DNA of 64,000 nt from Udaeobacter sp025935755 (GTDB lineage Bacteria; Verrucomicrobiota; Verrucomicrobiia; Chthoniobacterales; UBA10450): NCBI GenBank assembly GCA_036278715.1, contig DASUKN010000105.1, positions 1 to 64,000 of the forward strand, read 5' to 3'. Each line of letters opens with the position of its first letter. The stretch's first letter is position 1. A program made the position numbers and the translations under genes. Below, piece after piece: positions 16,458-24,886 of this stretch. The notes under the pieces were generated by a model. It was not told the origin of the DNA, did not search any database, and worked only from the letters and a program-made list of their open reading frames with translations.

Positions 16458-17783
16458 TTACCCCAATTGACGAATCGCTCGAAGCGCGGTCTCAATCTCC
16501 TGCGGCGTGTTAACGACATTGCAGGCCAGACGCGCATACGATACGCGGTACGGAGTGGTAGAAGCGACGATGCGTTGAGCAAGAAGACGCTCTACGACTG
16601 CTTCCGGTTTCATCCCTTTCACATCGAAACAGACTATGCCGGCCGAAAGCTTTTCATCACGCGGTGTGTAGAGCTGGATGTTCGGCATGTGGGCGAGTCC
16701 TTCTTTCATTTGAGCATTGAGTTCGTGTGTGCGGGCAGTGATTCGTGCCGGCCCGATGTCCTGATGAAACCGAATTGCCTGCGGTAACGCCCAAAAATGT
16801 TCGAACGCTTGAAAGCCTCCCGGTGAAAACCATGCCGCTCGCGCCGAGGAGCCCGGCTCACGTTCCTGCTCCCACGCGGCAAAAAGATCGGGCGAACTAA
16901 AGGATGGAATCACTGGACGCATTCTTTTCCAAAGCTCGGGCTTCGCCCAAACGAACCCGGTCCCGCGCGGACCGAACAGCCATTTGTGGGTGCCGGCCGC
17001 AAACGCGTCGCATCCCAGCGCGGTAATCTTTGGATCTTCCACGCCAATGCCGTGCACGCCGTCCACGATCAGCAGCACACGATTTTTCTCATCGCGCCCG
17101 CGGTTCACGTCGGCCAAAGCGGCGGCGATCCGCGGGATAGGCAGGCGCAGCCCACTGCTGGAATGCACCCAGGTGACTCCGACCGCTCGCGTCTTTGGCC
17201 CAATCGCTTTGCGAATGCGGTCGCTCATTTCATCCGGCGAAATTGATTCGTACGAATCGAAGAGGGAAATCTTGCGCCAGGTCGCGCCGCAACGTTCCGT
17301 AGCAAGCCGGATCGATTCGTGATGCACATAGTGATCCTGCGTAGTAGTCAGGATCTCGTCGCCTTCGCGCAAAGGCAGCCCGTGATAGAGGAGAGCGAGA
17401 CCGGTTGTGGTGTTCTGCGTCAGCGCTATGTCCTGGGCGTCGCCGCCAATGTAATTGGCGATGGCGCGGCAGACCTGCAACGGGATGTTCTCGTCAGACT
17501 GCACGAACATCGCGTTCTCAACCGTAAGCAACGGGTTGGCATCGAGCTTCGCCCGGTATTGCTCGATTGCCTGACGCACAGGTCTGGGATGAGAAGCGAG
17601 GAAAAACAACGCCAGATGAATGTGATCAGGAGCCAGATCAAACTGCCGTCGCACTGATTCCCAGTCCTGGAAATCAACCGGAACGTTCTTCTGTGTTTTA
17701 GGCTCGGCGAGCGCCGATGAGAGCGTTCCGGCAACGAGCGACAACGAACCACGGATGAGAAAATTGCGGCGAGTTAACGACAT
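16458..17783 (-). CDS. Tat-exported class-V aminotransferase-fold PLP enzyme (isopenicillin N epimerase-like)
   Basis: A 441-aa pyridoxal-phosphate enzyme. The N-terminus carries a twin-arginine signal (TRRNFLIRGSLSLVAGTLSS), so export of the folded enzyme through Tat is likely, and tatC lies at 57.6 kb in this window. The catalytic domain has TQNTTTGLALLYHGL, the Asp motif LLIVDGVHGIG, and the PLP-binding lysine in AGTHKWLFGPRGTGFVW. These fit the CefD/SufS-type class V fold, closest by pattern to isopenicillin N epimerase-like proteins. The substrate is unknown. ATG 17783 is preceded by AAAGGA; longer in-frame extension upstream is not credible. Confidence 0.88.
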   Translation of the reverse strand: MSLTRRNFLIRGSLSLVAGTLSSALAEPKTQKNVPVDFQDWESVRRQFDLAPDHIHLALFFLASHPRPVRQAIEQYRAKLDANPLLTVENAMFVQSDENIPLQVCRAIANYIGGDAQDIALTQNTTTGLALLYHGLPLREGDEILTTTQDHYVHHESIRLATERCGATWRKISLFDSYESISPDEMSDRIRKAIGPKTRAVGVTWVHSSSGLRLPIPRIAAALADVNRGRDEKNRVLLIVDGVHGIGVEDPKITALGCDAFAAGTHKWLFGPRGTGFVWAKPELWKRMRPVIPSFSSPDLFAAWEQEREPGSSARAAWFSPGGFQAFEHFWALPQAIRFHQDIGPARITARTHELNAQMKEGLAHMPNIQLYTPRDEKLSAGIVCFDVKGMKPEAVVERLLAQRIVASTTPYRVSYARLACNVVNTPQEIETALRAIRQLG

Positions 17784-17957
17784 AAGTTTTTCCTTTGTTT
17801 GACCGTTCAGTAAGTAAATCGATTGCGCGCAGGAAGCGATGGAATTATACCGGCGAGTCTGTAGTCGCCTCTCTGCGAGACCCGCTGCCGAGGCTGCTAA
17901 CGTGCAGGATGTACGCCCCGCACAACGAGGCGACAACACGGGCGGCGGTTTGTAGGC

Positions 17958-19781
17958 CTAACGAGAGCGCGTTTTCCGGGGTGGGCCCAATACCGGTCCG
18001 CCACACGTTGCTTTTGGTCCTTTGATGTCAGAGACCTGATCGTAGCGGAGCGTCTTCATCGTCGCGTTCACGCGTTCGGTCAGTTCGGTGAACGATACAT
18101 CCGTCTCGCGCGCCGCCTGCGCTTTACGAAATTCTTTGGCCAGCGCGTACGTGAACACTCCATACCCGATCGTGCCGTGGTGATATTCATAGGCGTAGCC
18201 GCTCTCCTGACACGCGGTTAACACCACCGGCATATACGGCCCGCGCCGCTCGCGTGGCGCTTTCCGGTACTGCGTCGCCGTTTGGTTCTCACGAAGACTC
18301 ATCGCCGTGCCGAGTTTTTTCGTGCTGCAGTTGCGGCCCATATATTTTTGCCGGAGCTCCCGGCTGCCGCCAAAATCGGGGTTGAGATTTCGAAGGTCCC
18401 GCTCTTCCCACATTTGTTCCGCTTTGTTCCAGCGGAGCATTCGGTGCCGAATATCATCCGGAGGTGTAACGGCGCGAATCTTCCGCGCACCGTCCCGGGT
18501 CAGGCCGCCTGAGTGGCAGCAATCAAAAATCGCGAAAAATTTCGCGGAGTACGGGAGCGCGCTGTAGTACCGCAGGAAATCATCGTCGGTGATAGCGCTG
18601 TCTTGCGTCCAATGAAAATCGTACGGCACAAGACATTCATCAACGTGATCAATTTGTTCTGCGGCGTTGTAGTCGGGCAACTGCGCACCATGGCCGCTGT
18701 AGTAAAGCACTCGTTCCTGGCCGTCGGCCGTGCCGTCGAGCAGCCAGTCAATGCGCTCGCGAATTCCTGCAGCCGTGGCGCGCTCGTCTGTTACGACGCG
18801 GATATCTTCTGCGTCGAACCCGATTTCCTGCAGCACACTGCTCATGAGAAATACATCGTTCACGCAGCCTTCCAGACGTGACGCAGGATCGGGATAATCA
18901 TTTATGCCCACGAGCAAGGCGCGTCGCCGACGTTGTTGCACCGAGTTCTGGAATCGTGTGCTTCGAGCAGTCAACGCACGCACGCCGGGTTGTCGCGCGA
19001 GCACGCGATACACGCGTTGCCCCGTCAAATCACGTTGCAGGTACCCCTCATGGCCAGGGAACTGGTTCAAATCAACAACGGCAGCGTGGCCGGCAATGCG
19101 GTCGTCCCATGAAATCTCTTCAAACTTCGGGACACGATCGAGGATTCGATGGGCGAGAACCGGATCGCTTTTGTTAAACAGGTGAAACCAATACTTCTGA
19201 TTGACGCCATCGATCTTGTTATTGAAATGCGCCGCTTTCAGGAACGGGTTGGCGATTTGTGAGCCGAACGTTACTAAATATCGGCCCGCGCACGCGTTTT
19301 TGTCCTGGTTGGAAAACGCGTCGTAGCAAATAATGCTACCGAGACTGTGCGCCATGATCACGTCCGGGTCGAACGTGTTGATTCGCTCGATCAAACGTTT
19401 TCGTAACGTGGCGCGCAACGCCGCGTTCTGGTCCCACTCCGCTACCATTCCTGCGTGCCAGCCGTCGGCCGCTTCAGCGACGGGCGTTGCCCAATCCAGC
19501 AAGCCGCGACTCGGACGAAACCAGCCGGAAACAGTCTCAGCAGCGTCCTCGATAGCAGCTCCGACAGGCGCGAAGCCGAGATGCGCCGCAGCGCCGACGT
19601 CGCTCAGGAGATTAATTTTTCCCGAAAATAAATTATCGTAGTCGAAGCGTTCGTAGGTCGGCGCAAACGCAGGATCGAAATATTGGATCCCCGCGGTGAT
19701 CGCCTCTTCCCATGGTCGTTCCCACGGCTGATTATCAGGACGCTCCTGGTGGCCGACTCCGTGAACCAGGAGTATTTTCAT
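17958..19781 (-). CDS. Alpha/beta-hydrolase-metacaspase fusion (peptidase C14)
   Basis: A 607-aa protein with two catalytic modules. Residues 1 to about 260 look like a lipase/esterase-type alpha/beta hydrolase: KILLVHGVGHQE at the start and the nucleophile elbow MAHSLGSIICYDAF (Ser146). From about residue 285 (RRRRALLVGINDYPDP) the chain is a caspase-fold domain with the catalytic dyad His364 (YYSGHGAQ) and Cys422 (FDCCHSGG), plus the late strand VVLTACQESGYAYEY. Metacaspases usually cleave after Arg or Lys, but the cleft here cannot be typed by eye. No signal peptide is seen, so it is likely cytoplasmic. It begins 3 bp after the stop of a second caspase gene, so they form an operon. Confidence 0.88.
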   Translation of the reverse strand: MKILLVHGVGHQERPDNQPWERPWEEAITAGIQYFDPAFAPTYERFDYDNLFSGKINLLSDVGAAAHLGFAPVGAAIEDAAETVSGWFRPSRGLLDWATPVAEAADGWHAGMVAEWDQNAALRATLRKRLIERINTFDPDVIMAHSLGSIICYDAFSNQDKNACAGRYLVTFGSQIANPFLKAAHFNNKIDGVNQKYWFHLFNKSDPVLAHRILDRVPKFEEISWDDRIAGHAAVVDLNQFPGHEGYLQRDLTGQRVYRVLARQPGVRALTARSTRFQNSVQQRRRRALLVGINDYPDPASRLEGCVNDVFLMSSVLQEIGFDAEDIRVVTDERATAAGIRERIDWLLDGTADGQERVLYYSGHGAQLPDYNAAEQIDHVDECLVPYDFHWTQDSAITDDDFLRYYSALPYSAKFFAIFDCCHSGGLTRDGARKIRAVTPPDDIRHRMLRWNKAEQMWEERDLRNLNPDFGGSRELRQKYMGRNCSTKKLGTAMSLRENQTATQYRKAPRERRGPYMPVVLTACQESGYAYEYHHGTIGYGVFTYALAKEFRKAQAARETDVSFTELTERVNATMKTLRYDQVSDIKGPKATCGGPVLGPPRKTRSR

Positions 19782-19784
19782 CGA

Positions 19785-20597
19785 TTAGACCGTGAACGGT
19801 TCCTGTTCCTCGAACGAGTAGTTGGCTGGACCCATGGTAAAATAATTCGGTGTTTGCGTCGGCGGCATCAGTTTCACGATCGATTTGTGCAACCCGCGGT
19901 AATCGCCCTTGAACTTCCCGTTCTTCCAAACGGCGAGCAGCGTTTGGGTGAACAATCCGTTACGATCGCCGTCCGCGCTGGTCTGGTTATCCTGGCATCC
20001 GGAAATTAACAATGCGGTGCCGCGCATCCGGGTTCGCGAACTGGAGCGGTGCTGTTGGATTTTGTCGTAGAACTTCTGGTGATCCATGTAAACGCGCAGA
20101 GCAACATCGCGCGGCATCATACGCGGACGCACCGGAGTCATGCCGAGCGCGGAAAATTGGATGGCCCGCAGCACCGTGCCGCTGTGGCAACTATCGGACA
20201 GCACAAAGATCCGCACTCCGCTGACGAATTGCTTCAACGCAGTGTAAAGCTCGTCATCAATGATTTCTCCATCGTACAAACACCACGTTTCATCGAAGCC
20301 GTCCGGTTCTAAATCGTGGCCGGTGTTGGGCACCTGGCCGCCGTGTCCCGAATAGGTGAGAAAGAAGATATCGTTCCGTTTCAGTTTCGCAGCTGCGGCT
20401 TTGATATCAGCGAGGACCCGGTTGCGTGTTGCCTTCTTCGTCAGGCGCTTGGTTATTTTGGTAAATCCCTGCGATTTCGCCACTGCCTGCATGTCGTTTG
20501 CGTCGAATTCGCACGCCGTGAGTTGACCATCCCATCCGCTGTATTGTTTTGGATCGACGGCGTTGAGACCGATGTGAAGAGACGCTCCAATTGGCAT
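19785..20597 (-). CDS. Metacaspase-like protease (peptidase C14)
   Basis: A 270-aa stand-alone caspase-fold protease. It opens directly with the first strand (ASLHIGLNAVDPKQYSGWDG). The catalytic histidine is His85 in FLTYSGHGGQV, the cysteine is Cys137 in VLSDSCHSGTV, and the substrate-pocket region LEPDGFDETWCLYDGEI lies between them. The later motif LLISGCQDNQTSADGDRNGLFT corresponds to the conserved 'GC-Q-D-x-Q-x-S' of this family. ATG 20597 has AAAGGAT upstream. It is the first gene of a two-gene operon with the hydrolase-metacaspase fusion and is divergent from the large secreted protein at 20966. Possible roles are stress response, toxin activation or phage defence; none is shown by the sequence. 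Confidence 0.9.
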   Translation of the reverse strand: MPIGASLHIGLNAVDPKQYSGWDGQLTACEFDANDMQAVAKSQGFTKITKRLTKKATRNRVLADIKAAAAKLKRNDIFFLTYSGHGGQVPNTGHDLEPDGFDETWCLYDGEIIDDELYTALKQFVSGVRIFVLSDSCHSGTVLRAIQFSALGMTPVRPRMMPRDVALRVYMDHQKFYDKIQQHRSSSRTRMRGTALLISGCQDNQTSADGDRNGLFTQTLLAVWKNGKFKGDYRGLHKSIVKLMPPTQTPNYFTMGPANYSFEEQEPFTV

Positions 20598-20839
20598 AAG
20601 CCATCCTTTCGTTTTGGACCAGGGCAGGCATTCTGAACCAGAAGAACACGGCGGCGCAAGATGATTGTCATCTTGAGCTTCGAGCGTCGCATCCGCATGG
20701 CTGAGAGAACGCATTTGCACCGTTCGCCGCGACCACGATTCGAATCAGGGAAGGTACATCTAGGCCGCAATCTGAATCGGCGTCTGGCAGAGATGCTCTA
20801 CAATCCAAGCAACACTAGACACCTGGTCGCAATTAAAAG

Positions 20840-20869
20840 TTGACCATCCTTAAGGAAAATCGTTATGCT
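20840..20869 (+). promoter_or_regulatory. Candidate sigma-70 promoter before the large secreted protein
   Basis: TTGACC at 20840-20845 and TATGCT at 20864-20869 are separated by 18 bp, about 97 bp upstream of ATG 20966. They lie in the 368-bp divergent gap (20598-20965) that separates the caspase operon from the secreted-protein module. Apart from this I see no gene or clear structure in the gap. Confidence 0.3.
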
Positions 20870-20965
20870 CCGGGGAGTGCCAAGTTTTGCAATTCCTGCA
20901 TTGAAGCGAAACTGCGCTGAGTTCAGCGTCTCTCGCCTTTCTCCTCGTTAGTCTGTTCGCCATTT

Positions 20966-23900
20966 ATGAAAACACCTCTGCTCAAATCCTCCTCTATTGT
21001 TCTGGCGGTCGCCGCTCTCATGGCCGCATTTTTGCCCGTCCCACTTGCCCGGGCGGCAACCGATCCCCTGATGCCGAAGGGGCCGGGCGGCGTGCAACCG
21101 TTCGATCCCAATCCTTCTGCTCCCGATTCGTTAACCCGACGTTTCATGACGTATGGCGTCGACCCAGACGGCAACCGCATCCCGCTGAAAACGCTGCGAA
21201 TCACCAATAATACAGCGCATACCGTGTATCCGATCATGCGAGACCCGAACTCCATCACCATCAGGGGCAGCACGACAATCGGCTTGTATGATCCGTATGA
21301 CCCGGCACACAAGGAATACCGCGGTTACATCGGTTACGAGGAGGGCGGAAAATATTTTTTTGGTCTGAAACGCGGCGAGAGCATCCTCGTGAGGCTGCCT
21401 CTGGTTTTCTGGAACGGTGCCCGCATTGGCATTGGGACTGACGGTCAATATTTGACGCCGACGGGCGATCCAAATCCTCTGCGTTACGATCCGAACTCGC
21501 AACGCTCGATTACCAAAGCTGAGACCGGCGAAGATACCATCTCGAATGGCGTCGTGATGTGGTATCGGGCCGAAGTTTCCAAGGCGCCTAACGACGATAC
21601 AGAGGATCAGCTCGCGGAATGGACGATTCGCGATCACGTCTACCTGGTCAATCCGCAGATCACGGCAAAAACCAACCATGAAATCCCGGATAACCAACTC
21701 GTCACGCTGATCAATTATGACGTCTCGAATGTGGATAACCTCTATCTGCCGCTGGCTATGGAGGCGAACGACGTCTGGGTGGTACCGCAGAAGTCGGGAA
21801 CAGGGCCGAATGCTAACCGTGACGGCTGGAAACCCGGGTCGGTGCCGGACGTGTACGGCTGGACTGGCGCCATCAATAACAATGACTTTCTGCAGACGCG
21901 GATCCGGGAATTCACCGCCGACAACAATCAACTTCTGGGAGAATACTTCGGGAAGAAGAAACCGGGCTGGCCCTTCTATAACATTCCGAATCCTACCAAC
22001 GATCCGACCCCCCCCCGCAAAATCCCCTCCGGCGCCAATGTCTTCGCACAGAGCCCACTCAAGGCTGTTCCTTCCAGCTATGGCAACGGACAATGGCAGA
22101 ACGATAAATACATGCTCTCGAGCGGCGGCACCCAACCGATAAAAGTGAGCATCGGAAATTCGATCACGGTCAATCCAGCGGGAAGCAAAACCTTGAACGT
22201 CAATGAGGTGGATCCGGAAATAAGAGAAAAGTTCGCCGCCATTGAAGTGGGAGACGTCGTCATCGGTCGCCCGGCCCCTAGCGTCACCAATCCCATTCAA
22301 GATGGCACAACCGTTACGGCTGTGAACCCCCCCAGCGGGAACCCCCTTAAGTACACCGTTACCTTGAGCAAAGCGTTGGTCGCCCCGAGCGGGAGCTGCA
22401 CGTTCGAGTTCACGCGGCCCGTCCACGACTACGCCTCCGAGGCCATGATCAGGCTTTGGTATTCCTGGGCGCAATATTACCTCTTGCACTGGAAAGACCG
22501 CACACCGAACGCTTCCACCACGCCGACGCGGATCAAGGGATCCATCGGCAAGAATCTGGCGACGCTGTTCTTCAACGAAGCGCATCCCGAGCTAGTCGAA
22601 GGCATGGCGGTCACAGGCCCCGGACTGGACGACGCGACGACCGAGAAAGGCATCCACCAGGGGAACGCGGTGATTCTGGAGATCGCCAGCGATAAAAAAT
22701 CGGTCGTCCTGAGTCAGGTGGTAAACACCGATTCAGAGAATAAGCCGTTCACCTTCCATCCTCCGCAACCGCTTTGCACCGGAGCAGACAAAACTGGATG
22801 CCTGCTCTGGGCTCCCACTGCGGAAGGAGACCCGGGATATCCGCTCATCGGAGACAAATTCAGTTTTTCTAACGAGCCGGACTGGCACAACCCGTACGAA
22901 TTCTCGCAGCAAGTCTATTTGATTATGGCGTCGATGAATCAGATCGGTGAGCCGAACAACGACAGCGTGTCCAAGTTCATGCAAGACATCGTCGGCGCAA
23001 ACATGGGCTTCATCTTTACCAATCCTGCGAAAAATACTGGCGATGCCCAGATGGTAATCGCGATGATTCGGGACATGATAAAATCCGTGCTGCGCGGGGT
23101 CTGGGATTTCACCAAATTTCCGGATACGGTTGACGACCACGGCAACCACCTTAAGTGGTATCCAGATCCGAAGGAACACCGCGGCGATCAGCCGTTCAAT
23201 GTGTTCAACCTCGATCCGTTCGTCTGGTTCGTTCACGTCCAACTGGGCTTCTCGGGCTACGGCTTCTCCGTCGACGACGATACCGCCGACGTCGGCGCCG
23301 GCGGGGCCTCAGAACTTCAGCTTAGCGTCACTGGCACAGGTGGCCTCAAAAACAGGAATGCCTGGAGTATCCAGGCGCCGTACGGTCCGGTGAAAAACCA
23401 GCGTCTGCAATATTTCGGCCCGGCGAGCTTGAACGGCGATACGCTTTATCACGCCATCACCAATGTCAGTGATACCACCCCGATCAAAATCACCACGGAA
23501 GGTGAACACCACCTTGCGAATGGCGATAGCGTATTAATTGATCAGGTGATCGGCGACAACGCCGCGAATGGCACTTTCAAGATCGGCAATGCCTCGAGGA
23601 AAACGTTCGAGTTATTCGATGCCGCTACGGGAACGATTCCGGTTGCTCCCAGCGGCAACTACGTTAGCGGCGGGAGATGGGCATATCCACTCCATCCGTA
23701 CGTGGACACCGGCAATGATTTGACGAAGGTTTTTTATCGCGTCACCGGGGACGATGCCCTTGGCACTTTCGAGGGCACACTGCTCTCCGTCGACGGCGTG
23801 GATCGGAACAAAAGCGGGAAAAAATTCCGGGTCTTTCAGCTGGGTCGCCAGGATGTTGGACGCCTTCTTTTAGACACTGACCTGACCGATGCGAATGGGA

Positions 23901-24277
23901 CCCCGCTGCCCGCCGGCACTTATACGTTCGATTTCTTCGGAATAGCGGACACCGGCAATGGAGTTGGCGGTCCGCCGCCACCCAAAGCTCCTCTTGGCGC
24001 CATCCGCGAGGACATTCATGAGGAAATGGATAGGATCTGGAAGAGGTTGCACCAGCTCGAAAAGCAGAATGGCGAATCTAAACAATCGGCTCGGAAGGAG
24101 AGATGGCTGGAAATGCGGATCTCCGTGCTCACAGCCCGGCTCGAGTATCCGACCGACGAAGTGCTCCAGCAGCTTGAACAACAGCTCGAAGCGCGCGAAT
24201 CACTTGGCCGTAAAGCGCTGCGCAAGTTCCTGGACCGCCTGAACACGCGGATAGTCGAGCTACAAAACGGCGGCTAA
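20966..24277 (+). CDS. Very large secreted protein with thaumatin/GH64-like segment and C-terminal coiled coil (copy A)
   Basis: A 1103-aa protein with a clear signal peptide (VLAVAALMAAFLPVPLARA). Early segments (KTLRITNNTAHTVYPIMRDP, ESILVRLPLVFWNGARI) and NYDVSNVDNLYLPLAMEAND have the look of thaumatin-like/GH64 beta-sandwich proteins. In those, the chain starts with an 'I-x-N-N-x' strand, passes a 'V-x-V/L-P' strand and carries a 'Y-D-V-S-x-V-D' motif. This similarity is tentative. The middle has beta-rich repeats without a name I recognise. The last 94 residues, from LGAIREDIHEEMDRI to RIVELQNGG, are a charged coiled coil shared with the gene at 24887. No strong ribosome binding site precedes the ATG. 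Function unknown. Confidence 0.7.
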   Translation: MKTPLLKSSSIVLAVAALMAAFLPVPLARAATDPLMPKGPGGVQPFDPNPSAPDSLTRRFMTYGVDPDGNRIPLKTLRITNNTAHTVYPIMRDPNSITIRGSTTIGLYDPYDPAHKEYRGYIGYEEGGKYFFGLKRGESILVRLPLVFWNGARIGIGTDGQYLTPTGDPNPLRYDPNSQRSITKAETGEDTISNGVVMWYRAEVSKAPNDDTEDQLAEWTIRDHVYLVNPQITAKTNHEIPDNQLVTLINYDVSNVDNLYLPLAMEANDVWVVPQKSGTGPNANRDGWKPGSVPDVYGWTGAINNNDFLQTRIREFTADNNQLLGEYFGKKKPGWPFYNIPNPTNDPTPPRKIPSGANVFAQSPLKAVPSSYGNGQWQNDKYMLSSGGTQPIKVSIGNSITVNPAGSKTLNVNEVDPEIREKFAAIEVGDVVIGRPAPSVTNPIQDGTTVTAVNPPSGNPLKYTVTLSKALVAPSGSCTFEFTRPVHDYASEAMIRLWYSWAQYYLLHWKDRTPNASTTPTRIKGSIGKNLATLFFNEAHPELVEGMAVTGPGLDDATTEKGIHQGNAVILEIASDKKSVVLSQVVNTDSENKPFTFHPPQPLCTGADKTGCLLWAPTAEGDPGYPLIGDKFSFSNEPDWHNPYEFSQQVYLIMASMNQIGEPNNDSVSKFMQDIVGANMGFIFTNPAKNTGDAQMVIAMIRDMIKSVLRGVWDFTKFPDTVDDHGNHLKWYPDPKEHRGDQPFNVFNLDPFVWFVHVQLGFSGYGFSVDDDTADVGAGGASELQLSVTGTGGLKNRNAWSIQAPYGPVKNQRLQYFGPASLNGDTLYHAITNVSDTTPIKITTEGEHHLANGDSVLIDQVIGDNAANGTFKIGNASRKTFELFDAATGTIPVAPSGNYVSGGRWAYPLHPYVDTGNDLTKVFYRVTGDDALGTFEGTLLSVDGVDRNKSGKKFRVFQLGRQDVGRLLLDTDLTDANGTPLPAGTYTFDFFGIADTGNGVGGPPPPKAPLGAIREDIHEEMDRIWKRLHQLEKQNGESKQSARKERWLEMRISVLTARLEYPTDEVLQQLEQQLEARESLGRKALRKFLDRLNTRIVELQNGG

Positions 24278-24620
24278 GAAGGCATTGAGAACCATTCGAA
24301 CCGCCGGAGCACAGCAATAGCCTAACGAGTAGGTCAAGTTCCAGGTTTAGTGAAATGCGGAATTCGCCAACGCTGACGAACGCCTCAAGAGTATTCATCG
24401 CTGTCCTTGTAGGTCTCTCGCTCAGTACGGAGGGACAATCGCCATCCCCCCCGATTTATTCCAGAGTGTCGGAGTCGATGCTCCCTCCCAATGTTGTCAT
24501 CTCGTTAAGCGAGGTGAACCGGTTGTTCCCGGAAGTCACGCACGAAGCGAGTACCGGGCAGAACTTGACTGCAGTCGGCAATCCCAAAGCGACAAGGAGC
24601 GTCATCTACACCAATAGCGA
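23993..24620. repeat. Copy A of a 628-bp tandem duplication
   Basis: This segment covers the coiled-coil 3' end of the first large gene, a 77-bp spacer and the first 266 bp of the small exported-protein gene. It matches 27311-27938 with no net length change in any of the three parts (285, 77 and 266 bp in both). Confidence 0.85.
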
Positions 24621-24699
24621 ACCGGCAATGAGATTTTCGAGGGCACCGTCAGTCAAACCTGAACACGGATCCCGAGATAGCCGCGTGATTGCAGCTTAA
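24355..24699 (+). pseudogene. Truncated copy of the small exported protein gene
   Basis: The first ~89 codons match the intact gene at 27673 almost residue for residue (MRNSPTLTNASRVFIAVLVG, then a conserved SLSEVNRLFPEVTHEASTG). After TRSVIYTNSE the similarity stops abruptly at about 24620 and an unrelated 26-residue tail follows to a stop at 24699. The intact paralog has 196 codons, so this copy lacks its C-terminal half. It may still be translated and exported, since the signal segment is intact. It lies 77 bp after copy A, as in the second module. Confidence 0.7.
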
Positions 24700-24886
24700 T
24701 GCAAACGGAAAACAGATTACTCAGCTGAGGAATTGCGGTGAGTGGCGGCGGCGGGAATGTAATTCTCTCCGTGTGGTGTCGAGTTTGAACGATGGTTTTG
24801 TTTGGAATTCTCTCAAAGCCTTCGCGGAATTGACATTGAACAAGTCTACTGTGAAGATCGCCTGCTCCCTTCGCCTTGTTCGTTTT

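Noticed and set aside
20598..20965. Regulatory RNA or riboswitch before the large secreted protein
   Set aside because: Only a weak promoter-like pair was found. No conserved aptamer pattern or terminator hairpin was visible.
21131..22585. A 484-codon open frame on the reverse strand
   Set aside because: It lies entirely antisense to the large secreted protein, has Arg/Val/Ile-biased composition typical of a shadow frame, and no recognisable motif.
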